From Providencia rettgeri (GTDB taxonomy: Bacteria; Pseudomonadota; Gammaproteobacteria; Enterobacterales; Enterobacteriaceae), in contig NZ_CP059348.1 in assembly GCF_013702265.1 (NCBI RefSeq), forward strand, positions 2,852,001 to 2,916,000: a stretch of 64,000 nt of DNA, in the 5' to 3' direction. The notes beneath the pieces were generated by a model that did not search any database, had not been told where the DNA came from, and was given only the letters and a program-made list of their open reading frames with translations. A program made the translations under genes and the position numbers. Of the stretch, positions 18,901-29,097 are shown piece by piece. Each line of letters opens with the position of its first letter. The stretch's first letter is position 1.

Positions 18901-19419
18901 GACGTTCTCCTCGCTTCTTTGTTATTTATATACCCGGCTGTCTGCACCATCCTGAAAAAGTCATCATCCGGTGCCAGGTCAGAGGAATTTGCTCACATAA
19001 TCTCAATGGCGACAAAATTATGTCCAGCTTCGGGCAATCAGCATAGCAGAATTTAAACGTAATGTTAATTCATTCACAAGAAAGTAACATTCTTCTGCTA
19101 ACTTAACCCATTAACAAACTTTATAGGGTAATTTTTAAGCTTGAAACATCATAATCCATTATAAACATCCATTAAGACCTTACTTTTTATAATCCATTTC
19201 GTGACTGAAAGCACTCTAATTAGTGCCTTTTTTCATCCCTTATCACAAATTATATTTAATAACTCATTTTTACTTATCTGACTAATTGATAAGGCAAATC
19301 ATTGCGATTGGTTTAAAGTTTTTTAACGAATTTAATGGGGTTTATTGGCGTTGGAACAATATAGGTTTGAGATAAGATAATTAAGAAAAATATAAATTAA
19401 CATCGATTTTTTCATTCAA
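18901..19419. other. Intergenic region lpdA-acnB
   Basis: AT-rich non-coding sequence that must carry the acnB promoter on the minus strand. A short GCACT/AGTGC hairpin followed by CTTTTTT on the plus strand (19208-19233) has no upstream plus-strand gene and is listed as a candidate only. A 10-base word, ATAATCCATT, occurs twice (19151 and 19189). No coding gene recognised. Confidence 0.45.
19208..19233 (+). terminator. Orphan terminator-like hairpin, plus strand
   Basis: GCACT (19211-19215), loop CTAATT, AGTGC (19222-19226), then CTTTTTT. The stem is only 5 bp. No plus-strand gene precedes it within 3 kb except the far VOC gene, so if real it would end an unannotated small RNA. Confidence 0.3.
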
Positions 19420-19454
19420 ATAAAAAAGACCAAAACATTTCTGCTTTGGTCTTC
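19420..19454 (-). terminator. Intrinsic terminator after lpdA
   Basis: AAGACCAAA (19426-19434) and TTTGGTCTT (19445-19453) form a stem; the minus strand continues TTTTATTTG. It ends the pdhR-aceEF-lpdA operon. Confidence 0.85.
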
Positions 19455-19484
19455 AATTCGCTTAATTCTTGCTAAAAAAGAAAA

Positions 19485-20912
19485 TTATTTTTTCTTTTTC
19501 GCTTTAGCGTTTGGTAAGTCAGTGATGCTACCTTCGTAGATCTCTGCAGCCATACCAATTGATTCGTACAGTGTAGGGTGAGCATGAATAGTTAATGCTA
19601 AGTCTTCAGCATCACAACCCATTTCGATTGCCAGGCCGATTTCGCCCAGTAATTCACCACCGTTAACACCAACAACCGCACCACCGATAATACGGTTAGA
19701 TTGCTTATCGAAAATCAGCTTAGTCATACCTTCAGAGCAGTCAGATGCGATTGCGCGACCTGATGCAGCCCATGGGAATGTTGCTGTTTCGTAGCTGATG
19801 TTTTTCTCTTTCGCTTCTTTCTCAGTTAAACCAACCCATGCAACTTCTGGCTCAGTATAAGCAATTGATGGAATCACTTTAGGATCGAAGTAGTGTTTCA
19901 GACCAGAGATAACTTCTGCTGCAACGTGACCTTCGTGAACACCTTTGTGAGCCAGCATTGGTTGACCAACAATGTCACCGATAGCAAAGATGTGTGGTAC
20001 GTTAGTACGCATTTGTTTATCAACATGGATGAAACCACGATCATCAACTTCAACGCCAGCTTTACCTGCGTCTAAGTTCTTACCGTTAGGTACGCGACCG
20101 ATAGCCACTAACACAGCGTCATAACGTTGTGGTTCAGCTGGCGCTTTTTTACCTTCCATTGAAACGTAGATACCATCTTCTTTCGCTTCAACAGCAGTCA
20201 CTTTAGTTTCTAACAGTAAGTTGAATTTCTTGCTGATTTGCTTAGTGAATACTTTAACCACGTCTTTATCCGCAGCAGGGATAACTTGGTCAAACATTTC
20301 AACCACATCAATTTGTGAACCCAGTGCATGGTATACAGTACCCATCTCAAGACCGATGATACCGCCACCCATTACCAGCAGACGCTCTGGAACTTCTTGC
20401 AGTTCTAATGCATCTGTTGAATCCCAAATACGTGGATCTTCATGAGGAATAAATGGTAACTGAATTGGACGTGAACCCGCAGCAATGATCGCATTATCAA
20501 AGTTGATAGTGGTGCTGCCGTTTTCGCCTTCAACAACCAGTGTATTCGCGCCAGTAAATTTACCCAGACCGTTAACTACGTTAACTTTACGGCCTTTCGC
20601 CATACCCGCTAAGCCGCCAGTCAGTTGGGTGATAACTTTCTCTTTCCACAGACGCACTTTGGAAATGTCAGTTTTTGGCTCGCCAAATACGATACCGTGT
20701 TCAGCTAATGCTTTAGCTTCTTCGATAACTTTAGCAACGTGCAGTAGTGCTTTAGAAGGGATACAACCAACGTTTAAACAAACTCCACCAAGAGTTGAGT
20801 AACGTTCTACCAAAACAGTTTCTAAACCTAAGTCAGCGCAACGGAATGCCGCAGAATAACCTGCTGGGCCTGCACCAAGCACAACGACTTGGGCTTTAAT
20901 TTCAGTACTCAT
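19485..20912 (-). CDS. lpdA: Dihydrolipoyl dehydrogenase (E3)
   Basis: FAD disulfide oxidoreductase shared by pyruvate dehydrogenase, 2-oxoglutarate dehydrogenase and the glycine cleavage system. The 475-aa product starts MSTEIKAQVVVLGAGPAGYS (FAD motif), has the redox disulfide in GGVCLNVGCIPSKALLH, a second dinucleotide motif LLVMGGGIIGLEMG and the C-terminal active-site HAHPTLYES. ATG 20912 is chosen because AGAGG lies five bases upstream; an ATG one codon earlier is possible and the frame is open to 20981. It follows aceF by about 205 bp with a strong hairpin in the gap, so it may have its own promoter as well as readthrough. Confidence 0.98.
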   Translation of the reverse strand: MSTEIKAQVVVLGAGPAGYSAAFRCADLGLETVLVERYSTLGGVCLNVGCIPSKALLHVAKVIEEAKALAEHGIVFGEPKTDISKVRLWKEKVITQLTGGLAGMAKGRKVNVVNGLGKFTGANTLVVEGENGSTTINFDNAIIAAGSRPIQLPFIPHEDPRIWDSTDALELQEVPERLLVMGGGIIGLEMGTVYHALGSQIDVVEMFDQVIPAADKDVVKVFTKQISKKFNLLLETKVTAVEAKEDGIYVSMEGKKAPAEPQRYDAVLVAIGRVPNGKNLDAGKAGVEVDDRGFIHVDKQMRTNVPHIFAIGDIVGQPMLAHKGVHEGHVAAEVISGLKHYFDPKVIPSIAYTEPEVAWVGLTEKEAKEKNISYETATFPWAASGRAIASDCSEGMTKLIFDKQSNRIIGGAVVGVNGGELLGEIGLAIEMGCDAEDLALTIHAHPTLYESIGMAAEIYEGSITDLPNAKAKKKK

Positions 20913-21087
20913 CATGACCTCTTTTTGTTTTGTCCAGCGGGGCCGCCGAATAAACGAATTTTCCACTGGTAAAGTACACACCGCAAGCAGTTTACAGAAT
21001 TGTTAACATCCTGAAAAGGCTGAATACGTGACGTAACTCCCAACCTTTCGTTGCAACAGCGAAAAACTCTGCCCCAGCCTAAATAAA

Positions 21088-21113
21088 ACAGACCGGTCAA
21101 TTGACCGGTCTTA
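21088..21113 (-). terminator. Palindromic hairpin between aceF and lpdA
   Basis: Bases 21091-21110 are a perfect 20-base palindrome (GACCGGTCA/TGACCGGTC arms). The minus strand continues TGTTTTATTT five bases past the aceF stop, so it acts as an intrinsic terminator or attenuator limiting readthrough into lpdA. Confidence 0.75.
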
Positions 21114-21117
21114 TTAG

Positions 21118-23025
21118 TTACATTACCAGACGGCGAATATCGCTCATCAGTTGTCCAACTAAAGTGATGAAGCGCGCGCCATCAGCGCCATCAATCACAC
21201 GGTGGTCAAATGACAGAGACATTGGCAGGATCAAGCGTGGAACGAACTCACTACCATTCCAAACTGGTTTGATAGAAGAGCGAGACAGACCCATAATTGC
21301 CACTTCTGGCGCATTCACAATTGGTGCAAAACCGGTAGTCCCGATACCACCTAAGCTAGAGATAGTGAAGCAACCACCTTGCATGTCAGCGGCGGTCAGT
21401 TTACCTGCACGCGCTTTCTTAGACACTTCACCCAGCTCACGAGATAACTCCATAATGCCTTTTTTGTTCACGTCTTTGAAAACAGGAACAACTAAACCAT
21501 TTGGCGTATCTACAGCGATACCGATGTTGATATATTTTTTCAGGAACAGACGCTGTGCATCTTCTGAAATAGAGCTGTTGAAGCGTGGCATTTCTTCCAG
21601 AGCACGAGCAACCGCTTTCATCACGAAGACCAGTGGAGTGATTTTCACATCCAGCTTTTTCTTCTCGGCTTCTTTGTTCTGCTGCTTACGGAACTCTTCA
21701 ACTTCAGTGGTATCCACTTCTTCCATAAGAGTTACGTGCGGGATCATGACCCAGTTACGGCTCAGGTTAGCGCCAGAAATTTTCTGGATACGACCCAGCT
21801 CAACTTCTTCAACTTCACCAAATTTGCTGTAATCAACTTTCGGCCATGGAAGCATACCCGGTAAACCACCGCCAGCTGCTGCTGGTGCTTCTGCACGTTT
21901 GATTGCATCTTTAACGTAAGCTTGAACGTCTTCACGTAAGATACGGCCTTTACGACCTGTACCTTTCACTTTCGCTAAGTTCACACCAAATTCGCGAGCT
22001 AAACGGCGAATAACTGGTGTTGCGTGAATATACGCATCGTTCTCAACAAATTCATTTTTGCTATCAGCAGTTTTAGCTGGAGCAGAAGCTACTGGCGCAG
22101 CTGCTGGAGCTGCAACTGGTGCTGAAGCCGGAGCTGCAGTAGGAGCTGGCGCTGCAACTGGTGCTGAAGCCGGAGCTGCAGTAGGAGCTGGCGCTGCACC
22201 CGCAACTTCGAAAGTCATAATCAGGGAACCAGTTTTGACTTTATCGCCAGTCGCAATCTTGATCTCTTTAACTGTACCTGCGAATGGTGCTGGTACTTCC
22301 ATTGATGCTTTGTCGCCTTCAACGGTAATCAGAGATTGTTCAGCTGTTACGGTGTCGCCAACTTTGACCATGACTTCGGTAACTTCAACTTCATCACCAC
22401 CGATATCTGGTACGTTAACGTCTTTGATTGCCGCTGCTGCTGGTGCCGCTGCTGGTGCTGCTGGAGCAGAAACCGCTGCTGCAGGCGCTGCGCCCGCAAC
22501 TTCGAATACCATGATCAGCGAGCCAGTTTTCACTTTATCGCCAGTCGCAATTTTGATCTCTTTAACTGTACCTGCAAATGGTGCTGGCACTTCCATTGAC
22601 GCTTTATCGCCTTCAACGGTAATCAGAGATTGCTCAGCCGTGATTGCATCACCCACTTTAACCATGATCTCAGTGACTTCAACTTCATCACCACCGATGT
22701 CTGGTACAGCAACTTCTTTCAGTGCTGCAGCCGCAGGAGCAGCTGGTGCCGCCACTGGAGCAGCTGGTGCTGCTGCTGGCGCAGATGCGCCTTCTGCTGA
22801 CTCAAAAATCATGATTAATTTACCGGTAGTAACTTTGTCACCAACTGCAATTTTAATCTCTTTAACCACACCCGCTTGTGGAGATGGGACTTCCATAGAC
22901 GCTTTATCACCTTCAACAGTGATGAGCGATTGCTCAGCTTCTACTTTATCACCAACTTTTACCATGACTTCGGTGACTTCAACTTCATCAGCACCGATAT
23001 CTGGCACTTGGATTTCAATAGACAT
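21118..23025 (-). CDS. aceF: Pyruvate dehydrogenase E2, dihydrolipoamide acetyltransferase
   Basis: Core of the pyruvate dehydrogenase complex. The 635-aa protein has three lipoyl domains, each with an EGDKASMEV attachment loop (K41, K141, K239), joined by Ala/Pro-rich linkers, then a peripheral subunit-binding domain ([20 protein letters not shown]) and the catalytic domain ending in [13 protein letters not shown] (H608, D612). The third linker is extended by a perfect in-frame 42-bp duplication (22109-22192). Lipoyl domains 2 and 3 are very alike at the DNA level, suggesting homogenisation. It lies 13 bp after aceE. Length is close to E. coli AceF (630 aa). Confidence 0.98.
   Translation of the reverse strand: MSIEIQVPDIGADEVEVTEVMVKVGDKVEAEQSLITVEGDKASMEVPSPQAGVVKEIKIAVGDKVTTGKLIMIFESAEGASAPAAAPAAPVAAPAAPAAAALKEVAVPDIGGDEVEVTEIMVKVGDAITAEQSLITVEGDKASMEVPAPFAGTVKEIKIATGDKVKTGSLIMVFEVAGAAPAAAVSAPAAPAAAPAAAAIKDVNVPDIGGDEVEVTEVMVKVGDTVTAEQSLITVEGDKASMEVPAPFAGTVKEIKIATGDKVKTGSLIMTFEVAGAAPAPTAAPASAPVAAPAPTAAPASAPVAAPAAAPVASAPAKTADSKNEFVENDAYIHATPVIRRLAREFGVNLAKVKGTGRKGRILREDVQAYVKDAIKRAEAPAAAGGGLPGMLPWPKVDYSKFGEVEEVELGRIQKISGANLSRNWVMIPHVTLMEEVDTTEVEEFRKQQNKEAEKKKLDVKITPLVFVMKAVARALEEMPRFNSSISEDAQRLFLKKYINIGIAVDTPNGLVVPVFKDVNKKGIMELSRELGEVSKKARAGKLTAADMQGGCFTISSLGGIGTTGFAPIVNAPEVAIMGLSRSSIKPVWNGSEFVPRLILPMSLSFDHRVIDGADGARFITLVGQLMSDIRRLVM
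22109..22192. repeat. Tandem 42-bp repeat inside aceF
   Basis: The unit at 22109-22150 is repeated exactly at 22151-22192. It codes for 14 residues of Ala/Pro-rich linker per copy, so copy-number change keeps the frame. Likely slippage-prone linker DNA. Confidence 0.9.
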
Positions 23026-23038
23026 TGATTATTACCTC

Positions 23039-25705
23039 TTATGCCAAACGTGGGTTAACTTTATCTGGGTTGATGTTGTATTTTTTAATCGCTTCTTCAA
23101 CGACTTTAACATCAATCTCACCACGTTTAGCCAATTCACCTAACGCTGCAACGATGACATACGTTGTATCCACTTCGAAGTGGTGACGCAGGTTCTCACG
23201 GCTGTCAGAACGACCGAAACCGTCAGTACCTAATACACGGTACTCACTGGCTGGAACATAAGTACGGATTTGTTCAGCGAACAGTTTCATGTAATCAGTC
23301 GATGCAACAGCTGGCGCATCATTCATAACTTGCGCGACATAAGGTACACGTGGCGTTGCTGATGGGTGCAGCATGTTCCAACGCTCACAGTCTTGACCAT
23401 CACGAGCCAATTCAGTGAATGAGGTTACGCTGTATACGTCAGAACCAATTCCATATTCCGCAGCCAAGATATCGGCAGCTTCACGAACGTGGCGCATCAT
23501 AGAACCTGAACCTAATAACTGCACTTTGCCTTTCTTGCCTTCGACTGAAGCCAGTTTATAGATACCTTTACGGATACCGTCTTCAACGCCTTCTGGCATT
23601 GCGTGCATGTGATAGTTCTCGTTCAGAGTCGTGATGTAGTAGTACACGTTCTCTTGTTTCTCACCATACATACGCTCTAAACCGTCTTGCATGATAACCG
23701 CAACTTCGTAAGCGTAAGCTGGGTCATAAGAAATACAGTTAGGGATAGTCAGTGATTGAATATGGCTATGACCATCTTCGTGCTGTAAGCCTTCACCGTT
23801 CAGTGTTGTACGGCCAGAAGTACCACCTATCAGGAAGCCACGAGCTTGTTGGTCACCTGCTGCCCACATTAAGTCACCAATACGTTGGAAACCAAACATA
23901 GAGTAGTAGATATAGAATGGGATCATCGGCAGGTTGTTGGTGCTGTATGATGTTGCAGCCGCTAACCATGAAGAGCCCGCACCCAGTTCGTTGATACCTT
24001 CTTGCAGGATCTGACCTTTAGAGTCTTCTTTATAGTAAGCAACTTGCTCACGATCTTGCGGAGTATATTGTTGACCTTTCGGGCTATAGATACCAATTTG
24101 ACGGAACAGACCTTCCATACCGAAAGTACGTGCTTCGTCAGCGATGATTGGAACTAAACGCTCTTTGATCGAGTTGTTTTTCAACATGACATTCAGTGCG
24201 CGGACGAATGCGATTGTTGTTGAAATCTCTTTAGATTGTTCTTCCAGTAATTGACTGAAATCTGACAGAGCTGGAATTTCCAGTTTTTCATCAAATTTAG
24301 CGCGACGAGCTGGTAAGTAACCACCCAGAGCTTGGCGACGTTCGTGCAGATATTTGTATTCTTCAGAATCTTTATCGAAAGTAATTAATGGCAGTTTTTC
24401 GATTTGATCATCAGCAACTGGTACATTGAACTGATCACGGAAGTGGCGAACGCCGTCCATGTTCATTTTCTTAACTTGGTGAGCAATGTTTTTACCTTCT
24501 GCTGTTTCACCCATACCATAGCCTTTGATGGTTTGAGCTAAAATAACAGTTGGCTTGCCTTTGGTTTCTTGTGCTTTTTTGAATGCTGCATACACTTTCT
24601 TCGGATCGTGACCACCACGGTTCAGCGCCCAAATTTCGTCATCAGTCATATCTTTCACTAATGCAGCCGTTTCTGGGTAACGGTTGAAGAAGTGTTCACG
24701 CACATATGCACCATCGCGTGATTTAAATGTTTGATAGTCACCGTCAAGGGTTTCGTTCATCAATTGAACCAGTTTACCGGTTGTATCTTTACGCAGCAGT
24801 TCGTCCCAACGGTCACCCCACATAACTTTGATAACTTGCCAGCCAGCACCACTGAAGATACCTTCTAATTCGTTAACGATTTTACCGTTACCTGTTACTG
24901 GGCCATCAAGACGTTGCAGGTTACAGTTAATAACGAAGACTAAGTTATCTAACTTATCGCGAGTTGCGATAGTAATTGCACCTTTAGATTCTGGCTCATC
25001 CATCTCACCATCACCTAAGAACGCATAAACACGCTGTGCTGAAGTATCTTTCAGACCGCGGTTATCCAAATATTTTAAGAACTTAGCTTGGTAGATAGCA
25101 TTGATTGGACCCAGACCCATCGATACAGTTGGGAACTGCCAGAAATCAGGCATTAATTTAGGATGCGGATAAGAAGACAGACCGTTCCCACCAATTTCTT
25201 GACGGAAGTTATTCATCTGCTCTTCAGTTAAGCGACCTTCTAAGAATGCACGCGCATAGATACCAGGGGAGATATGGCCTTGGAAGAAGACTAAATCACC
25301 ACCGTCATTATTGTTATGAGCACGGAAGAAGTGGTTGAAGCAAACTTCATATAAAGTTGCGGAAGACTGGAATGATGCCATATGACCACCCAGTTCTAAA
25401 TCCTTTTTAGATGCACGCAGAACGGTCATTACAGCGTTCCAGCGAATTGCAGAACGGATACGGCGTTCTAAATCCATGTTACCAGGGTATGCAGGTTCAT
25501 CTTCAACAGCAATTGTGTTGATATAATCAGAACTACCAGATGCACCAGCGGCAATGTTAACACCGCCTTTACGTGCTTCGCTTAATACCTGTTCGATAAT
25601 AAACTGTGCACGATCAACACCTTCTTCACGGATGACCGATTCAATCGCCTGTAGCCAGTCGCGAGTTTCAATCGGATCCACGTCATTTTTTAACATATCT
25701 GACAT
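23039..25705 (-). CDS. aceE: Pyruvate dehydrogenase E1 component
   Basis: Homodimeric, thiamine-diphosphate-dependent E1 that decarboxylates pyruvate and acetylates the AceF lipoyl arms. The 888-aa product (E. coli 887) starts MSDMLKNDVDPIETRDWLQA and contains the ThDP motif region AFLGDGEMDEPESKGAI...NCNLQRLDGPVTGNGKI, the active-site loop KKMNMDGVRHFRDQF and GLQHEDGHSHIQSLT. Second gene of the pdhR-aceE-aceF-lpdA operon. The 178-bp gap from pdhR holds a large hairpin in the aceE leader. No internal stop or missing motif seen. Confidence 0.98.
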   Translation of the reverse strand: MSDMLKNDVDPIETRDWLQAIESVIREEGVDRAQFIIEQVLSEARKGGVNIAAGASGSSDYINTIAVEDEPAYPGNMDLERRIRSAIRWNAVMTVLRASKKDLELGGHMASFQSSATLYEVCFNHFFRAHNNNDGGDLVFFQGHISPGIYARAFLEGRLTEEQMNNFRQEIGGNGLSSYPHPKLMPDFWQFPTVSMGLGPINAIYQAKFLKYLDNRGLKDTSAQRVYAFLGDGEMDEPESKGAITIATRDKLDNLVFVINCNLQRLDGPVTGNGKIVNELEGIFSGAGWQVIKVMWGDRWDELLRKDTTGKLVQLMNETLDGDYQTFKSRDGAYVREHFFNRYPETAALVKDMTDDEIWALNRGGHDPKKVYAAFKKAQETKGKPTVILAQTIKGYGMGETAEGKNIAHQVKKMNMDGVRHFRDQFNVPVADDQIEKLPLITFDKDSEEYKYLHERRQALGGYLPARRAKFDEKLEIPALSDFSQLLEEQSKEISTTIAFVRALNVMLKNNSIKERLVPIIADEARTFGMEGLFRQIGIYSPKGQQYTPQDREQVAYYKEDSKGQILQEGINELGAGSSWLAAATSYSTNNLPMIPFYIYYSMFGFQRIGDLMWAAGDQQARGFLIGGTSGRTTLNGEGLQHEDGHSHIQSLTIPNCISYDPAYAYEVAVIMQDGLERMYGEKQENVYYYITTLNENYHMHAMPEGVEDGIRKGIYKLASVEGKKGKVQLLGSGSMMRHVREAADILAAEYGIGSDVYSVTSFTELARDGQDCERWNMLHPSATPRVPYVAQVMNDAPAVASTDYMKLFAEQIRTYVPASEYRVLGTDGFGRSDSRENLRHHFEVDTTYVIVAALGELAKRGEIDVKVVEEAIKKYNINPDKVNPRLA

Positions 25706-25748
25706 GGTGTATTCCTTATCTGTTATCTATTTTATATGGTTATGTGGA

Positions 25749-25801
25749 GCCTATCTTCCTGCCATTTTCTTCATGTTAATGAAAACAGCGGGAAGATAGG
25801 C
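25749..25801 (-). other. Large hairpin in the pdhR-aceE gap
   Basis: Bases 25749-25762 pair with 25788-25801 over 14 positions with a single non-Watson-Crick pair, and the loop can pair further (TTTTC with GAAAA). On the minus strand no U tract follows, so it is not an ordinary terminator. It would fold in the pdhR-aceE transcript about 45 bases before the aceE start. Processing or stabilising role is inferred. Confidence 0.6.
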
Positions 25802-25883
25802 CCTGATGTAGTTGCCGCTTTATCTCTAACTAAGAGTACTCACAGTAATGTAGACGCAGCAGTCAGGATCTACACTACCAATT

Positions 25884-26660
25884 TTAAATCTGGTCTAGAT
25901 CTGGATGTTGCTGTAAGCGACGTAATGAACGCTCTCGGCGAGTCTGCTCACGCCCAATGTCCAGCAGCAAATCTTCAATAAAAGCAAGATGTCGATGAGA
26001 CGCCTCTCTCGCTTTTTCAGGTTCCCTTGCGACAATAGCGGAAAAAATCTGTTCTCTATGCTCGCTTACTGCGTTGTACATCTCTTTACGGGTATATAGG
26101 AACTCAAAATTCTGGCGGATATTTTGCTCTAACATAGGGATCATGCAACGTAGCAAATGTAACAGCACTACATTATGAGCAGCTTCCGTTACAATCAGTT
26201 GATACTGTAATACCGCATCTGATTCCGCGTTAAGATCACCACTTTTCTGAGCTGATTTAATCAACTCATAGCTTTGGCGAATACGCTCTAAATCTTCTTC
26301 CGTACCACGTAATGCCGCATAGTAAGCAGCGATGCCTTCTAATGCATGACGCGTTTCAAGAAGATCTAATTGAGATTCTGGGTTACCAGCAAGTAATTCG
26401 GTCAATGGGTCACTAAAACTTTGCCACATCTGTTTTTGTACAAATGTGCCACCACCTTGACGACGAGATAGAAGACCTTTAGCTTCTAAGGTTTGAATAG
26501 CTTCACGCACTGATGGTCTTGAGACATCAAATTGCTTAGCAAGTTCACGTTCAGGAGGCAGCTTTTCGCCGGGGCGTAAAGTCCCCTCGAATATGAGATG
26601 CTCAAGCCGTTGCTCGATTACATCTGATAACTTTGGTTGGCGAATTTTACCGTAAGTCAT
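25884..26660 (-). CDS. pdhR: Pyruvate-responsive GntR-family repressor PdhR
   Basis: FadR-subfamily GntR repressor released from DNA by pyruvate; controls the PDH operon and, in E. coli, respiratory genes. The 258-aa product has the N-terminal winged helix ([20 protein letters not shown], about residues 31-50, then [13 protein letters not shown]) and the FCD effector domain ([16 protein letters not shown]). First gene of the operon. A perfect PdhR box lies 52 bp upstream, implying autorepression. The C-terminus ([13 protein letters not shown]) differs from E. coli only at the last few residues. The aroP and ampE genes that lie upstream in E. coli are absent. Confidence 0.97.
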   Translation of the reverse strand: MTYGKIRQPKLSDVIEQRLEHLIFEGTLRPGEKLPPERELAKQFDVSRPSVREAIQTLEAKGLLSRRQGGGTFVQKQMWQSFSDPLTELLAGNPESQLDLLETRHALEGIAAYYAALRGTEEDLERIRQSYELIKSAQKSGDLNAESDAVLQYQLIVTEAAHNVVLLHLLRCMIPMLEQNIRQNFEFLYTRKEMYNAVSEHREQIFSAIVAREPEKAREASHRHLAFIEDLLLDIGREQTRRERSLRRLQQHPDLDQI

Positions 26661-26711
26661 AATCTGCCATTTTCATAGTGAGTAATTATTGATTATCTAG
26701 TACCCAGTGTT

Positions 26712-26728
26712 AATTGGTCATACCAATT
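26712..26728. promoter_or_regulatory. PdhR operator
   Basis: AATTGGTCATACCAATT is a perfect 17-base match to the PdhR consensus (ATTGGTnnnACCAAT palindrome), 52 bases upstream of pdhR. Known in E. coli as the autoregulatory site of pdhR-aceEF-lpd. Confidence 0.9.
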
Positions 26729-27260
26729 ATTTTATGGCTTAATAAAGTAACAAAGTATTCACTATCTGTCCATAAAGACCTTGAGCTAAATCATAAAATC
26801 CTGCAAGTTTTAACGGTTTATTTTAAAAAAAGCATTAATTAATAACCAAGCCTTGATTAAACAACACACAAATTTAACAAAAAATATGACTTTTTATGCC
26901 ACTGAAATTAAAACTGAACCGTTACAGCTTACCAATTATTGCATGCAAAATCACAAAATATGAATAAAAACTCAAAGAGTAAACATTGCGCATATTTTTA
27001 CAAAAAAACGCCATAACCATAGTTAATGATTTGTTAAATTCATGGTTAGCAAAAATATACTTACGTAATTAATCATATGAAAACTGCATACCAATGGTAA
27101 AAAGTATCCCGTAAATATTCAGTACAATTCAATAATCATGAATGTGTGTTCAAAAGACTATGATATCTATGTAGTCATTCCTTTTTAGGGGGAAGACTTA
27201 AAATCTATCGACCTCCCCCTTATCTTTGTAACCTCACGGTATAGCTTAAATCAGCTTAGA
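26729..27260. other. Intergenic region nadC-pdhR
   Basis: About 530 bp, very AT-rich, with no recognisable gene; it holds the pdhR promoter. A GC-rich inverted repeat, AGGGGGAAG...CCTCCCCCT (27187-27220), lies past the nadC stop, but no U tract follows on the minus strand, so it is only a weak terminator candidate. Confidence 0.4.
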
Positions 27261-28166
<906 letters not shown>

Positions 28167-28252
28167 TTACTCCAAAATATGCACCCGTACGGATCTCAAT
28201 TATGCTAATCTTTCTTAATTACGGGTACTTACAAAAAAGAAAAGAGCATACT

Positions 28253-28801
28253 ATGGATACTGATATGAAAATACATGATGGTTGGTTAAATAATGTGACT
28301 CATATCCCTTCCCCACATCATGATGACCGCCCTGAGGGCGAAGAACCTTCACTTCTTGTCATTCACAATATCAGCCTTCCACCAGGACAGTTTGGTGGTT
28401 CTTATATTAACCAACTATTTACTGGCACTTTAAATCCCGAAGAACACCCTTTTTTCGATGAAATTAAACATCTACGTGTTTCAGCTCATTGCCTCATCCG
28501 TCGGGATGGCGAAATTATTCAATATGTTCCTTTCAACAAACGTGCATGGCATGCAGGGCAATCCAATTATCAAGGGCGAGAAAAATGTAACGACTTCTCT
28601 ATTGGCATCGAGTTAGAAGGTACGGATTATGAAGCCTTCACTGAAGCTCAATATATAGCTTTAGCCAAGCTCACTAAGTTACTGATAACTGAATTTCCGC
28701 AGATCGAGCAGAATATTACAGGTCATAGCGATATTGCTCCCCATCGAAAAACTGATCCAGGCCCTTACTTTGATTGGCAGCACTATAAAAACGCACTCTA
28801 A
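28253..28801 (+). CDS. ampD: 1,6-anhydro-N-acetylmuramyl-L-alanine amidase AmpD
   Basis: Cytosolic zinc amidase that cleaves anhydro-muropeptides during peptidoglycan recycling; its loss derepresses ampC where AmpR is present. The 182-aa product has the amidase_2 zinc ligands in VIHNISLPPG (H38), TGHSDIAPHRKTDPGP (H158, D168) and the catalytic Glu in SIGIELEGTD (E120). ATG 28253 is chosen because AAGAG lies upstream; the frame is open from 28202. The usual partner ampE is missing: the next gene is ppdD after 296 bp. Confidence 0.95.
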   Translation: MDTDMKIHDGWLNNVTHIPSPHHDDRPEGEEPSLLVIHNISLPPGQFGGSYINQLFTGTLNPEEHPFFDEIKHLRVSAHCLIRRDGEIIQYVPFNKRAWHAGQSNYQGREKCNDFSIGIELEGTDYEAFTEAQYIALAKLTKLLITEFPQIEQNITGHSDIAPHRKTDPGPYFDWQHYKNAL

Positions 28802-28847
28802 GCTTTCCCAATTAATAATTTTTACGAATTATCCGCCTATTATCTTA

Positions 28848-28874
28848 GCTAATGAGGGCAACCGCCCCATTAGC
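28848..28874 (+). terminator. Possible terminator after ampD
   Basis: GCTAATGAGGGC and GCCCCATTAGC pair with one bulge across AACC, 47 bases past the ampD stop. No T tract follows, so intrinsic termination is doubtful. Confidence 0.35.
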
Positions 28875-29097
28875 CCCTATTCCTGATGTGCCTCTATTTA
28901 TATCAGTCTGACAAACTCATTTTTATTAGAAAAAATATTCTTGGTATATTTTTGCGAGAACGCTCGAAATAAAATGAGACAACTCACCGTTTGCAAGAAC
29001 ATTTTACAAAGCCACTCGTAACCTGAATTTTCAATTCGTATTTTCACTAAAAAACTCTTTTATGATGCAGCCTCACACTATCAAGGAGGTTTTATTT

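Noticed and set aside
21101-21832. 243-codon plus-strand open frame opposite aceF
   Set aside because: Antisense shadow of the AceF catalytic domain; no family resemblance.
22058-23143. 361-codon open frame on the plus strand opposite aceF
   Set aside because: It mirrors the Ala/Pro linkers and lipoyl repeats of aceF in the opposite strand; composition is a shadow of aceF.
27090-27102. TACCAATGGTA as a second PdhR site
   Set aside because: The half-sites are in the wrong orientation for the ATTGGT...ACCAAT operator.
27187-27220. GC-rich inverted repeat after nadC as terminator
   Set aside because: No U tract on the minus strand and imperfect pairing; kept only as a weak note in the intergenic entry.
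28183-28226. ACCCGTA...TACGGGT inverted repeat between nadC and ampD
   Set aside because: Seven-base arms with a loop of more than 30 bases are likely by chance.
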